Of a stretch of 64,000 nt of DNA, positions 10,379-19,175 are shown piece by piece. The notes beneath the pieces are model-generated. The model saw only the letters and a program-made list of their open reading frames with translations, had not been told where the DNA came from and searched no databases. The stretch comes from Mycolicibacterium sp. YH-1 (GTDB lineage Bacteria; Actinomycetota; Actinomycetes; Mycobacteriales; Mycobacteriaceae), in contig NZ_CP092915.1 of assembly GCF_022557175.1 (NCBI RefSeq), forward strand, positions 5,394,001 to 5,458,000. Reading direction: 5' to 3'. How positions within the stretch are numbered: position 1 is the first letter of the stretch; each line of letters starts with the position of its first letter. A program made the translations under genes and the position numbers.

Positions 10379-10681
10379 TTACTTGTTGACGACTGCCAGC
10401 ACGTCGCGCGCGGAGAGGATCAAGTACTCCTCGCCGTTGTACTTGATCTCGGTGCCGCCGTACTTGCTGTAGATGACGGTGTCGCCCTCGGCGACGTCCA
10501 GGGGGATGCGCTTTTCGCCATCCTCGTCCCAGCGGCCGGGGCCAACTGCGACGACGGTGCCTTCCTGCGGCTTCTCCTTGGCCGTGTCGGGGATGACCAG
10601 ACCGGATGCGGTGGTCGTCTCGGCCTCGTTGGCCTGTACGAGGATCTTGTCCTCGAGTGGCTTGATGTTGACGCTCGCCAC
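10379..10681 (-). CDS. groES: Co-chaperonin GroES (Cpn10)
   Basis: The 100-residue lid of the GroEL chaperonin. [38 protein letters not shown] and the closing [17 protein letters not shown] are nearly identical to mycobacterial Cpn10. I placed the start at the GTG at 10681 because the protein then has the usual length and GGAGGG lies seven bases upstream; the open frame extends five codons further. It is first in the groES-groEL1 operon and follows a HrcA/CIRCE operator. Confidence 0.95.
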   Translation of the reverse strand: MASVNIKPLEDKILVQANEAETTTASGLVIPDTAKEKPQEGTVVAVGPGRWDEDGEKRIPLDVAEGDTVIYSKYGGTEIKYNGEEYLILSARDVLAVVNK

Positions 10682-10814
10682 GATGGAGCCCTCCACTAGT
10701 TCAGGTGTTAGGTCCGGACACCCCGGACCTGTCGATTACCAGGTGTTCGGCACGCGTCCGTGCCCGTTGCGCCGTCGTCGCGGGAGCCGGCACAGGGGGT
10801 TGGTCGCCTGCCAC

Positions 10815-10841
10815 CTAGCACTCTATACACGCGAGTGCTAG
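10815..10841 (-). promoter_or_regulatory. CIRCE (HrcA) operator and groES promoter
   Basis: CTAGCACTC, nine bases, then GAGTGCTAG is a perfect CIRCE inverted repeat (consensus TTAGCACTC-N9-GAGTGCTAA). The right arm is shared with a second palindrome, GAGTGCTAGCACTC at 10833-10846. On the minus strand, TTGAGT (10843-10848) and TATAGA (10822-10827), 15 bases apart, could be the promoter. HrcA binding would then occlude it until heat stress. Confidence 0.88.
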
Positions 10842-10914
10842 CACTCAAGGTTGGGGTTCTGCCTAGTTTCGACGCACGGCCGAATCGGCCGCCATCGATG
10901 TCAGTGGACGGAAC

Positions 10915-10935
10915 TATAATCGAACATGTGTTCGA
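10915..10935 (+). promoter_or_regulatory. SOS (LexA) box overlapping -10 and start of DUF222-HNH gene
   Basis: TATAAT at 10915-10920 is a perfect -10 element. It abuts TCGAACATGTGTTCGA (10920-10935), a perfect palindrome matching the mycobacterial LexA box TCGAAC-N4-GTTCGA. Transcription starting about 7 bases after the -10 would begin at the GTG at 10928, inside the box. LexA would therefore block both the promoter and a leaderless mRNA start. Confidence 0.88.
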
Positions 10936-12406
10936 CCCGCCGCCACCGGAGCCCGCTGAGATGGGCAGACTCGACGATGCCGCGTTGATCGCGGCCGTCG
11001 AGGGCTGGGCACGCAGCGCAGCAGCGGCCGAGGCCCGCAAGTACGCCGCCATCGCCGAACTCGAGCGCCGTCGCGATACTGCCGAACACCCCAACTGGGC
11101 GTGCGACGACTGGGACGCCGCCGCAGCGGAAATCGCCGCTGCCCTGAATATCGGCCACCGCCGCGCGAGCGGCGAGATGGACATCGCGGTCATGCTGCGT
11201 GACAGGTTCCCGAAGGTCGGAGCGATGTTCCTGTCAGGTGCGGTGGACGCCCGTCGGGTGGCAGTGATCGCGGATCGCACCTATCTCGTTCAGGATTCGA
11301 CCGCGTTGACGGAACTGGACGCCGCGATCGCCGAACGCATCACCGACTGGGGACCGCTGTCCGAGTACAAACTCACGCAGGCCATCGACGTATGGGTCGA
11401 CTCGGTCGATCCTGGCGCGCTGCGACGCACGCGCAGTAACGCTCGATCGCGCGACTTCAAGGTGTCCGACCCCGACGAGAAGGCCGGCACCTCTGCCGTG
11501 TGGGGTCGGTTGTTAGCCACCGATGCCGCACTGCTGAAACAGCGGCTGGCGGCGATGGCCCGCGATGTGTGCGAGGACGACCCACGCACAACGGCGCAGC
11601 GCCGCGCCGACGCCGTTGGCGCGCTCGCGGCGGGTTCTCAACACCTTCGCTGCATGTGTGACAACCCGCAGTGCCCCGCAGCCTCCGATGACGGACGTGC
11701 CAGCAGTGTCATCGTTCACGTGATTGCCGAGGAGGCGGCCACGACCGGCTCTCCCGACCCGTACCTGCACGGTGAGGATCCGGTCGGCGACGACAGTGCG
11801 GAGGACACCGGCAGTACGAAGGCGGCCTTGATCACGGGCGGCGGCGCGGTGCCCGCGCCCCTGCTGGCCGACCTGATCGCCCATGGTGCGCAGGTGCGAC
11901 CCGTCGTGGCACCCGACACCGCGCCTGAGCCTCGATATCGGCCCAGCGCCGCACTCGACGAATTCGTCCGGGTGCGGGACATGACGTGCCGCTTTCCTGG
12001 CTGTGACCGTCCCGCGATGACCGGCGACATCGACCACACCGTGCCCTATCCGGCGGGGCCCACTCACGCCGGTGGCTTGAAGTGCTACTGCCGAAAGCAT
12101 CACTTGCTCAAGACTTTCTGGCCGGGATGGTCCGATCACCAGCTGGCCGACGGCACCGTGGTCGTGACCACTCCCACCGGGCGCGCCTACGTCACGAAAC
12201 CCGGTGCCAGCCTGTTCTTCCCGGGGTGGGCCATCGCCACCCCGGCACCACCGCCTGCCACACCGGCAACGCCAAGTGCCTACCGCTCGGTGATGATGCC
12301 GACCCGAAAACGCGCCCGCATGAAGGCACGCGCCGACCGCATCAAGGCGGAGCGCACACTCAACGATGCCCATGTGGCGGAACGCAATAGGCCGCCGCCG
12401 TTCTGA
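10928..12406 (+). CDS. DUF222/HNH endonuclease-like protein (13E12 repeat family)
   Basis: A 492-residue protein with an N-terminal DUF222 helical region and a C-terminal HNH nuclease-like motif (CRFPGCDRPAMTGDIDHTV, then CYCRKHHLLKT, conserved Cys and His). The family is the REP13E12 proteins of mycobacteria, several of which belong to the LexA regulon in M. tuberculosis. I chose the GTG at 10928 because it sits where transcription from the TATAAT box should start; the frame is open upstream to 10760, but that would run through the groES operator. It is inserted between groES and the tsaD cluster, where M. tuberculosis has no gene. Nuclease activity is inferred. Confidence 0.83.
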   Translation: MFDPPPPEPAEMGRLDDAALIAAVEGWARSAAAAEARKYAAIAELERRRDTAEHPNWACDDWDAAAAEIAAALNIGHRRASGEMDIAVMLRDRFPKVGAMFLSGAVDARRVAVIADRTYLVQDSTALTELDAAIAERITDWGPLSEYKLTQAIDVWVDSVDPGALRRTRSNARSRDFKVSDPDEKAGTSAVWGRLLATDAALLKQRLAAMARDVCEDDPRTTAQRRADAVGALAAGSQHLRCMCDNPQCPAASDDGRASSVIVHVIAEEAATTGSPDPYLHGEDPVGDDSAEDTGSTKAALITGGGAVPAPLLADLIAHGAQVRPVVAPDTAPEPRYRPSAALDEFVRVRDMTCRFPGCDRPAMTGDIDHTVPYPAGPTHAGGLKCYCRKHHLLKTFWPGWSDHQLADGTVVVTTPTGRAYVTKPGASLFFPGWAIATPAPPPATPATPSAYRSVMMPTRKRARMKARADRIKAERTLNDAHVAERNRPPPF

Positions 12407-12428
12407 CGGTTTAGCCGTTCTGACGGTT
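12397..12428. repeat. 17-bp tandem duplication between convergent genes
   Basis: GCCGTTCTGACGGTT occurs at 12397-12411 and again at 12414-12428, with a degraded third copy (AGCCGTACTG) after it. Each copy has a small CCGT-TCTG-ACGG hairpin. The repeat spans the stop of the HNH gene and abuts the stop of the minus-strand SnoaL-like gene. Confidence 0.7.
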
Positions 12429-12875
12429 CTAGCCGTACTGGCGCGGGTCGATCATCAGGTGCGCCGAGACGTCCCCCACCAACTCGACGTCCACCTTGCG
12501 TTCGGTGAAGTACCAGCCGTCCTCGTCGCGGGCGAACGTGTCGGCATATCGTCCGACGACGATTGGCTGCAGCGGCACCGTCTCGGTGCCCTGAACGACA
12601 CAGAACGTCGACCGAGACGTGGCGACGTCACCATCCACGTCGACGATCGGGTTCTGCACCAGGTGCCGCGTGCGCGGCGTATTGCCGTGGTCCGGGAAGC
12701 GGCGGGTGGTCGTCGCGAAGAGCTTGGCGATCGAGGATGCGCCGCTCACACCCATGAAGTTGCCCCGGCCGAGCAGTTCACCAACGCCGTCGAAGTCACC
12801 CGCGTCGATCAGCTCGGCGTAGCGGTACAGCAGGTCGGTGACGGCAAATCGGGCCGCGAGTGCATCGAGGCTCAC
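12429..12875 (-). CDS. SnoaL/NTF2-like protein
   Basis: A 148-residue protein with the small alpha+beta barrel pattern of SnoaL-like proteins: helices [20 protein letters not shown] then DGVGELLG, followed by strands around [20 protein letters not shown] and [13 protein letters not shown]. Such folds act as ketosteroid-isomerase-like or ring-hydroxylation-related enzymes; the substrate here is unknown. The GTG start at 12875 overlaps the tsaD stop as GTGA, indicating translational coupling at the end of the tsaE-tsaB-rimI-tsaD operon. A longer open frame to 12998 lies inside tsaD and is unlikely. Confidence 0.72.
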   Translation of the reverse strand: MSLDALAARFAVTDLLYRYAELIDAGDFDGVGELLGRGNFMGVSGASSIAKLFATTTRRFPDHGNTPRTRHLVQNPIVDVDGDVATSRSTFCVVQGTETVPLQPIVVGRYADTFARDEDGWYFTERKVDVELVGDVSAHLMIDPRQYG

Positions 12876-13894
12876 GCGACCTGACCCTTCAGCACCGGCA
12901 GCCCGGGGTCGCTGGCAACATCGAGTGGCGACGGCGACGCGCCCGCCGCGATGAGCTGGGCGGCAAAGGATGCGATCATCGCGCCATTGTCGGTGCACAG
13001 CCGCGGTCGCGGGATGCGTAACGTCAAACCCGCTGCGGCGCAGCGTTCCTCGGCAAGCTCACGCAGCCTTGAGTTGGCCGCCACCCCACCGGCGATCAGC
13101 AGCGTCGACACCCCGAGCGTGGTGGCGGCCCGCACGGCCTTCATGGTGAGCACGTCGGCGACGGCCTCCTGGAAGCCTGCGGCCACGTCGGCCTGCGAGG
13201 CCTCCGGATGGCTTTCGACGTAGCGCGCCACCGCCGTCTTGAGACCGGAGAAGCTGAACACGTTCGGGGCGTCGCGCGGGCCGGTCATACCGCGCGGGAA
13301 CACCACCGCATCGCGATCGCCGGTGCGCGCGAGTTCGTCGAGAACCCTGCCGCCGGGATAGCCGAGCCCCAGTAGGCGGGCCACCTTGTCGTAGGCCTCC
13401 CCCGCCGCGTCGTCGACGGTGCTGCCGAGTTCCTCGATCGGCTCCCCCAGCGACCGCACGTGCAGCAGGTGGGTGTGACCGCCCGAGACGAGCAGCCCAA
13501 CGCTCTCGGGCAACGGTCCGTGCTCGTAGACGTCAGCCGCGAGATGACCGCCGAGGTGGTTCACGGCGTAGAACGGCACCTCCCAGGCCGCGGCGTACGC
13601 CTTGGCCGCGGCGACGCCGACCAGCAGCGCACCCGCGAGGCCGGGCCCTATGGTCGCGGCGACCACGTCGGGCCGAGAGACGCCTGCGACGTCCAGCGCC
13701 CGACGCATGGTGGGGCCGAGCGCCTCCAGGTGCGCGCGGGACGCGATCTCGGGGACGACGCCGCCGAACCGCGCGTGCTCGTCGACGCTGGAGGCCACCT
13801 CGTCGGCCAACAGTGTGACGGTGCCGTCGTCAGCGAGATCGCAGATACCGACACCGGTCTCATCGCACGAACTCTCGATCGCCAGGATGATCAT
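12872..13894 (-). CDS. tsaD: tRNA N6-threonylcarbamoyltransferase TsaD (Gcp)
   Basis: Transfers the threonylcarbamoyl group to A37 of ANN-decoding tRNAs (t6A), working with TsaB and TsaE encoded just upstream. The protein has 340 residues of the ASKHA fold, starting [16 protein letters not shown]. The metal-binding histidines are in VNHLGGH (113 and 117), and the ligand aspartate is near the C-terminus in [27 protein letters not shown] is typical. It overlaps rimI by 4 bases (ATGA) upstream and the SnoaL-like gene by 4 bases downstream. Confidence 0.95.
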   Translation of the reverse strand: MIILAIESSCDETGVGICDLADDGTVTLLADEVASSVDEHARFGGVVPEIASRAHLEALGPTMRRALDVAGVSRPDVVAATIGPGLAGALLVGVAAAKAYAAAWEVPFYAVNHLGGHLAADVYEHGPLPESVGLLVSGGHTHLLHVRSLGEPIEELGSTVDDAAGEAYDKVARLLGLGYPGGRVLDELARTGDRDAVVFPRGMTGPRDAPNVFSFSGLKTAVARYVESHPEASQADVAAGFQEAVADVLTMKAVRAATTLGVSTLLIAGGVAANSRLRELAEERCAAAGLTLRIPRPRLCTDNGAMIASFAAQLIAAGASPSPLDVASDPGLPVLKGQVA

Positions 13895-14358
13895 CGCGCC
13901 ACTTCCTCCTTGGCAGGCCTGCGCATCGTGTAGGCGTCAGCCCCGCTGACACGGTAGTACCGCTTGCGGATGCCGACCCGGACGAAACCCGTGCTCTCAT
14001 ACAGCGCGATCGCCGCGTCGTTGTCGGTACGGACCTCCAAGAACACGGCGTCATCCGCCGCGATGGCGAGCAACTGGTCGAGCATGTGACGCCCGATTCC
14101 GCGGCCCTGGAACGCACTGTCGACGCCGATGGTGTGAATCTCGAACTCGTACGGCGGTTTCCGGCCCAACCGGGTGATTCCGGCATAGCCGACCAGAACA
14201 CCGTCGACCCGTGCCGCGACATAGTGGTTGTGCTGGGAGTCCAGTTCGCGCAGGAACGCCACGGCGGGCCACGGGTCGTCGCCGGGGAACAGTTGGGCCT
14301 CGAGTTCGGCGCACCGGTCGGCGTCGCGGACCGCCAGCGCGTCGTAGACGACGGTCAT
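13891..14358 (-). CDS. rimI: Ribosomal-protein alanine N-acetyltransferase RimI
   Basis: A GNAT-fold acetyltransferase of 155 residues. The acetyl-CoA loop is visible as [20 protein letters not shown], followed by [20 protein letters not shown], which is typical of RimI. RimI acetylates the N-terminus of ribosomal protein S18 in E. coli; mycobacterial RimI has broader substrates. It is embedded between tsaB and tsaD with 4-base ATGA-type overlaps on both sides, the conserved actinobacterial order. Confidence 0.92.
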   Translation of the reverse strand: MTVVYDALAVRDADRCAELEAQLFPGDDPWPAVAFLRELDSQHNHYVAARVDGVLVGYAGITRLGRKPPYEFEIHTIGVDSAFQGRGIGRHMLDQLLAIAADDAVFLEVRTDNDAAIALYESTGFVRVGIRKRYYRVSGADAYTMRRPAKEEVAR

Positions 14359-14981
14359 CGTCGTCGCTCGCCGGGTGGCGTGGCATCCGGGCGGCGCAGA
14401 TAAAGCGGCACCAGCGGTGCGGGCGCGACCGACCAGTCCACGGCGCGAACCAGACCCGACGCCGTCGGATACACCGGGGCGAGCCTCGGCAGGTCGAAAA
14501 GCGCGGCGTGCTCGGGTGAGCCCGCCACCGCATCCGCATCGACGGGGACGTCGGCGGGCGCGGCCACCGCCGGACCGTCGATCCTGACGCTGTCGCGGTA
14601 ACGCGCCCAGTAGACCTCGCGACGTCGGGCGTCGGTGACCACAAGGGCCTCACCGGCGGTGTCCACCCCGATGGCATCGAGGCTGCACACGCCGTACACG
14701 GGGATGTCGAGGGCATGACCGTAGGCGGCCGCGGTCGCCATGCCGACCCGCAGCCCGGTGAAGGGGCCGGGGCCGCATCCGACCACGACCGCGGTGAGGT
14801 CCGCCATCGCGACTCCCGCATCGGCCAAGGAGGCCAACACATTCGGCGTTATCCGCTCGGCGTGTGCGCGGGGGTCGAGCGTGACATGCTCGGCGAGCAC
14901 CTCCACGGAGTCCGCACGCCGGATCACCCCAGCGGTGACGGCGGGTGTCGCGGTGTCGATCGCCAGTACAAGACCCGTCAC
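14355..14981 (-). CDS. tsaB: tRNA t6A biosynthesis protein TsaB
   Basis: An ASKHA-fold partner of TsaD in t6A synthesis, about 208 residues. VLAIDTATPAVTAGV and VVVGCGPGPFTGLRVGMATA are the family signatures. The GTG at 14981 was preferred because it overlaps the tsaE stop as GTGA and has GTGGAG six bases upstream; an in-frame ATG at 14999 would add six residues. M. tuberculosis Rv3421c is the equivalent gene. Confidence 0.9.
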   Translation of the reverse strand: MTGLVLAIDTATPAVTAGVIRRADSVEVLAEHVTLDPRAHAERITPNVLASLADAGVAMADLTAVVVGCGPGPFTGLRVGMATAAAYGHALDIPVYGVCSLDAIGVDTAGEALVVTDARRREVYWARYRDSVRIDGPAVAAPADVPVDADAVAGSPEHAALFDLPRLAPVYPTASGLVRAVDWSVAPAPLVPLYLRRPDATPPGERRR

Positions 14982-15457
14982 GGCCGGCTCCACTGCCACA
15001 TGACCGTGCGCACCTCGGTGTCACTGGCACGCTCGAGCCGGATGTCCAGGTGACGTTCCGAGAGTCGTTCGGCCAGACCCTCACCCCACTCCACAACCAC
15101 GACGGCATCCTCGAGATCGGTGTCCAGGTCCAGCGAGTCCAGTTCGGCCAGCAGGTCCGCGCCGGCGGCCGAGTGGCCGGGGTCGAGCAGTCGATACACG
15201 TCCACGTGCACCATGGCTGGCCGCCCCTCCTGGCGCGCCGGGTGCACGCGCGCCAACACATAGGTCGGCGACGTGACCGGACCGTCGACATCCATCGCCT
15301 GCGCAATCCCCTTGGCCAGTACCGTCTTTCCCGCACCGAGCGGTCCGGAGAGCACCACGACGTCACCGGCCCGCAGGTCCGCGCCCAGTCGCGCGCCCAG
15401 TGCGATGGTGTCCTCCGCGGTGGCCAGTTCCGCTGTTCCCGACGACCCGTCAGCCAT
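14978..15457 (-). CDS. tsaE: tRNA t6A biosynthesis ATPase TsaE
   Basis: A small P-loop ATPase of 159 residues, with Walker A GPLGAGKTVLAKGIAQ, then TSPTYVLARVHP and the VHVDVYRLLD segment characteristic of TsaE. It stimulates turnover of the TsaB-TsaD complex. I placed the start at the ATG at 15457 (MADGSSG); it overlaps the upstream hydrolase stop by 8 bases. The open frame continues upstream inside the hydrolase gene without support. Confidence 0.92.
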   Translation of the reverse strand: MADGSSGTAELATAEDTIALGARLGADLRAGDVVVLSGPLGAGKTVLAKGIAQAMDVDGPVTSPTYVLARVHPARQEGRPAMVHVDVYRLLDPGHSAAGADLLAELDSLDLDTDLEDAVVVVEWGEGLAERLSERHLDIRLERASDTEVRTVMWQWSRP

Positions 15458-16571
15458 GGCTGCGCACTCGATCCCGCAGTCGCCGGGTGATGGCCACCAA
15501 CTTGGACGGTGTGGCGCGCTCGACCAGCCGGACCAACGCGTCGTCCACAATCTCGGGCTGTTCGAGTTGAACGAGATGCCCTGCGCCCCCGATGATCACG
15601 AGTTCGGACTTGGGCAGGGCGATCGCCATGGCCTCGGAGTACTCCATCGGCGTCAGCAGGTCGCGCTCACCGCACACGATCAATGTGGGGATCTTGGCAA
15701 GCACCTTCAGCCCGTCGGTCTCGTCGTGCACCTCGAGTGCATGCAGGAAACCGACCAGGGTGGCAATCGGCGTGTCGTGCATCATCCGTTCGGAGAACGC
15801 GACGACGCTCGGGCTGATCTTCTCGTCGCCGTACGACGCGGCACGCAACACCGGTCCGATGAGCTTGCGCGCCGCCCCGCGACCACGGTGCACGAACTTC
15901 GGCGCGTACCGCACGGCGAACCTCGCGGTCTCCAGCGCGGGATTGCGCAGGATCTCGCCCAGCGGTGACCGCGCGACACCTTCTGCGGCGGTGGAGATCA
16001 GCGCGGCACCGACGATCCGAGTCTTGTAGCGCTGCGGGAACTGCCTGGCGTGCGACAGCACCGTCATGCCGCCCATCGAGTGCCCGACCAGGACCACGGG
16101 CCCGCGCGGCGCCATCACCGCCAGGACCGCCTCCAGGTCCTGGCCCAGCTGCGGAACCGTGAACGTGTCGGGAGACGCGTTCCCGGACTGGCCGTGCCCG
16201 CGTTGGTCGTAGAACACCATCCGAACCTGGTCACCCCATTGCTCGGTGAGCCGTGCTCGCTGAAAGTAGAAGGCCCCCATACGGAGACAGAAACCGTGCG
16301 CGAACACGACCGTCAGCGGTGCGCTCTCGGGTCCGACCTCGCGCACCGCAAGAGGAACGCCGTCGGCGGTCGTGACGACATAGCTGCGGTCGGCGTCGAG
16401 GAGTTCGAAGTCCTCAGCGTCATGCGGGTCGAATTCGCTGAACCGTCGGGTCAGTGAGCGCGCGACGCTGAGTCCCGCCGCGCCGCCCACGGCGGAGAGT
16501 CCCGCCGCGCCGGCCAGCCAGTGTCCCTTGCGCGCCCTCTCATTCGGCGCCTCGGGTTCTTCGTCGCTCAA
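15450..16571 (-). CDS. Alpha/beta-hydrolase with N-terminal membrane anchor
   Basis: A 373-residue hydrolase. The nucleophile elbow is [11 protein letters not shown], the likely acid is in [10 protein letters not shown] and the histidine in [12 protein letters not shown]; an oxyanion HG motif ([10 protein letters not shown]) is also visible. A hydrophobic Ala/Gly stretch near residues 18-36 ([18 protein letters not shown]) may anchor it. The TTG at 16571 gives a 4-base overlap with alr, and tsaE overlaps its end, so it is inside the alr-tsaE-tsaB-rimI-tsaD operon. From memory, M. tuberculosis lacks this gene at this site. The substrate is unknown. Confidence 0.78.
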   Translation of the reverse strand: MSDEEPEAPNERARKGHWLAGAAGLSAVGGAAGLSVARSLTRRFSEFDPHDAEDFELLDADRSYVVTTADGVPLAVREVGPESAPLTVVFAHGFCLRMGAFYFQRARLTEQWGDQVRMVFYDQRGHGQSGNASPDTFTVPQLGQDLEAVLAVMAPRGPVVLVGHSMGGMTVLSHARQFPQRYKTRIVGAALISTAAEGVARSPLGEILRNPALETARFAVRYAPKFVHRGRGAARKLIGPVLRAASYGDEKISPSVVAFSERMMHDTPIATLVGFLHALEVHDETDGLKVLAKIPTLIVCGERDLLTPMEYSEAMAIALPKSELVIIGGAGHLVQLEQPEIVDDALVRLVERATPSKLVAITRRLRDRVRSHG

Positions 16572-17737
16572 CGGTTTCGACCGGCCCCGGTATAGACCCG
16601 TTGAACCCGCCACCGCGGGCTGGTGACGACCTCGTAGTTGATGGTGCCGAGCAGATCGGCCCAATCCTGTGCGGTCGGCTCGCCTTCGCGACCGGGACCG
16701 AACAACACTGCGCAGTCACCCTCCACGACGTCGACGGGTCCTGGCCCCAGGTCAACGACGAACTGGTCCATGCAGATCCGCCCGACGTTGCGGCGGCGCC
16801 GACCATTGATCAGTACGTCGATACGTCCGCCCAGGGTCCGGAACACACCGTCGGCGTAACCGATCGGCAGCAGCGCCACCGTGGTGTCGCGGTCGGCGAT
16901 CCAGGTGTGCCCGTAGGACACCCCGTCACCCGCCTTGATCTGGCGGACCATGGCCACCGTGCACGTCAGCGTCATCGCGGGGATCAACCCCATGTCCCCG
17001 CGCTCCGGGATGGGCGACTGCCCGTAGACCGCGATGCCGGGACGAACCAGGTCGAACGCCAGGTCGGGCCGCGTCATGATGGCCGGCGAGTTCGCCAGGT
17101 GCGCGACCTCGAACGACACGCCGGCCGCACCCGCCTGCTCGCGCATCTCTGACAGCCGCTGAGCCTGGGTGCCGTTCATCGGGTTGGCCGGGTCGTCACC
17201 ACAGGCCAGGTGCGACATGAGCCCCCGCACCCTGATGGCGTCTGCGGCGCGGGCCCGGGCCAGGTCGGGCAGCATCGTGGCGAACTCCGCCCGAGCCGCG
17301 CCGTTGCGGCTCAGGCCGGTGTCCACCTTGACCGTCACCGTCGCGGTACGGCCGGTGCGTTCGACGGCGTCGAGCACGTCGGCGAGTTGGCGCCGCGACG
17401 ACACCGCCACCTGCACATCGGCCTGCAGCGCGGGGCCGAAGTCGACGCCCGGCGCGTGCAACCACGCCAGCAGCGGGGCGCTCACGCCATCGCGTCGCAG
17501 CGCCAGGGCCTCGTCGGTGGTGGCCACGCCGAGTTCGGCGGCGCCGGCCGCGAGCGCGGCACGGGCCACCTCGGTGGCACCGTGCCCATATCCATCCGCT
17601 TTCACCACCGCCATCACCTGGGCGGATCCGGCGCGTTCGCGCAGCACCGTGATGTTGTGCGCGATCGCGTCGAGGTCCACCACCGCAGTCGCGGCGGCAT
17701 TGGCGGTTGTCGATGTCGTGAGCTCAGTCGTCTGCAT
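16568..17737 (-). CDS. alr: Alanine racemase
   Basis: PLP enzyme converting L- to D-alanine for peptidoglycan and the target of D-cycloserine. It has 389 residues. The PLP lysine is in [13 protein letters not shown] (K46) and the catalytic tyrosine in [10 protein letters not shown]. The C-terminal beta domain includes [12 protein letters not shown]. The ATG at 17737 is preceded by GGTGAT at a good distance; another ATG two codons upstream (17743) is possible. The frame is open much further but that part lies over gadB and is a frame artefact. Confidence 0.95.
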   Translation of the reverse strand: MQTTELTTSTTANAAATAVVDLDAIAHNITVLRERAGSAQVMAVVKADGYGHGATEVARAALAAGAAELGVATTDEALALRRDGVSAPLLAWLHAPGVDFGPALQADVQVAVSSRRQLADVLDAVERTGRTATVTVKVDTGLSRNGAARAEFATMLPDLARARAADAIRVRGLMSHLACGDDPANPMNGTQAQRLSEMREQAGAAGVSFEVAHLANSPAIMTRPDLAFDLVRPGIAVYGQSPIPERGDMGLIPAMTLTCTVAMVRQIKAGDGVSYGHTWIADRDTTVALLPIGYADGVFRTLGGRIDVLINGRRRRNVGRICMDQFVVDLGPGPVDVVEGDCAVLFGPGREGEPTAQDWADLLGTINYEVVTSPRWRVQRVYTGAGRNR

Positions 17738-17780
17738 GGTCATATCACCACTGGCGATTGTCCCAGACCCGCTTCCCGGC

Positions 17781-19163
17781 CTAGTGGGCGAAGGGCTGCA
17801 CCTCGTCGTACAGCCCCTTCGGCTTGAGTTCGTCGAGGCCCTTGAGCACGGTGATGATGTCGTCGCGCAGGGACCTGGCGAGGTCGGCGGAGAAGCCCTC
17901 CCGGACCACCACGCGCAACACCGTGACGTTGGTCGCATTGTCGGGCATCGTGTAGGCGGGCACCTGCCAACCGAACGCGCGCAGCGCATGCGACACGTCG
18001 AACTCGGTGTATTCGCGTTTGCCGGTGAGCCGGAAGCTGATGACCGGGATCGCCGACCCATCCGTGATGACCTCGAAGTGCTCACTGTCGCGCAGCTGGT
18101 CACCGAGCCACCGTGCGGTGTCGGACAGGCAGTGCATGATCTGCGAGTATCCGGCGCGGCCCAGGCGCAGGAAGTTGTAGTACTGGCCGACGACCTGGTT
18201 TCCCGGCCGGGAGAAGTTCAGCGTGAACGTCGGCATATCCCCACCCAGGTAGTTCACCCGGAACACCAGCTCCTCCGGCAGATGTTCGCGGCTGCGCCAC
18301 ACCACAAAGCCGATACCCGGGTAGGTCAGGCCGTACTTGTGGCCGCTGACGTTGATCGACACCACCCGCGGCAACCGAAAGTCCCACATGAGGTCGGGGT
18401 GCAGGAATGGCACCACGAAGCCACCACTGGCCGCGTCGACGTGCACGGGTACGTCCACGCCGCCGTCGGCCGCGAGCTTGTCCAGGGCCGCGCAGATCTC
18501 GGCGATCGGCTCGAGTTCGCCGGTATAGGTGGTGCCCAGGATCGCCACCACGCCGATGGTGTCCTCGTCGACCGCGGCCAGCACCTGCTCGGGGGTTATG
18601 ACGTAGCGCCCCTCCTCCACGGGCAGGTAGCGCGGCTCGACGTCGAAGTATCGGCAGAACTTCTCCCACACCACCTGAACGTTGGACCCGAGGACCAGGT
18701 TGGGCGTGCGCTTGCGCCAATCCTTGCCAACCTTCTGGCGCCACCGCCAGCTCATCGCGAGGCCACCGAGCATCACGGCCTCGCTGGAGCCGATGGTCGA
18801 CACGCCGGTGGCGCTGCTGGGGTCGTCGTTGAGCAGGTCCTCGGCATGGAACAGGTCGGCCACGATGGACACGCAGCGAGCCTCGATCGCCGCGGTCGCC
18901 GGGTACTCGTCCTTGTCGATCATGTTCTTGTCGAACGTCTCGGCCATGAGCTTCTCGGCCTCGGGGTCCATCCACGTCGTGACGAAGGTGGCCAGATTGA
19001 GCCGCGAGCTGCCGTCGAGCATCAGCTCGTCGTGGATGAACCGATACGCCGCCTGCGGGTCCATCGCATCGTCGGGCAGCCGCAGCGATGGAATCGGCGC
19101 GACGGAGAGGCGTCCGGTGTAGGCCGGTGAAACCGAGGGGGACCGGTGGTGCCTGTGTGTCAT
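17781..19163 (-). CDS. gadB: Glutamate decarboxylase
   Basis: PLP-dependent group II decarboxylase of 460 residues producing GABA and consuming a proton. The PLP lysine is in [17 protein letters not shown]. Other signatures are [18 protein letters not shown] and [14 protein letters not shown]. The gene sits between nnr and alr as in M. tuberculosis (Rv3432c). A role in acid resistance or the GABA shunt is inferred. It ends 43 bases before the alr start. Confidence 0.93.
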   Translation of the reverse strand: MTHRHHRSPSVSPAYTGRLSVAPIPSLRLPDDAMDPQAAYRFIHDELMLDGSSRLNLATFVTTWMDPEAEKLMAETFDKNMIDKDEYPATAAIEARCVSIVADLFHAEDLLNDDPSSATGVSTIGSSEAVMLGGLAMSWRWRQKVGKDWRKRTPNLVLGSNVQVVWEKFCRYFDVEPRYLPVEEGRYVITPEQVLAAVDEDTIGVVAILGTTYTGELEPIAEICAALDKLAADGGVDVPVHVDAASGGFVVPFLHPDLMWDFRLPRVVSINVSGHKYGLTYPGIGFVVWRSREHLPEELVFRVNYLGGDMPTFTLNFSRPGNQVVGQYYNFLRLGRAGYSQIMHCLSDTARWLGDQLRDSEHFEVITDGSAIPVISFRLTGKREYTEFDVSHALRAFGWQVPAYTMPDNATNVTVLRVVVREGFSADLARSLRDDIITVLKGLDELKPKGLYDEVQPFAH

Positions 19164-19175
19164 GCGGTCTGTCTC

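Noticed and set aside
10829..10849. HspR (HAIR) operator CTTGAGT-N7-ACTCAAG at groES
   Set aside because: Only the ACTCAAG half is present; the other half does not match, so only the CIRCE site is called.
10928..12406. Prophage or insertion sequence carrying the HNH gene
   Set aside because: No integrase, transposase, terminal repeats or phage genes flank it; a single-gene insertion or ancestral gene fits better.
17169..19130. Long plus-strand open frame opposite alr and gadB (653 codons)
   Set aside because: Runs antisense across two well-supported genes; no recognisable protein.
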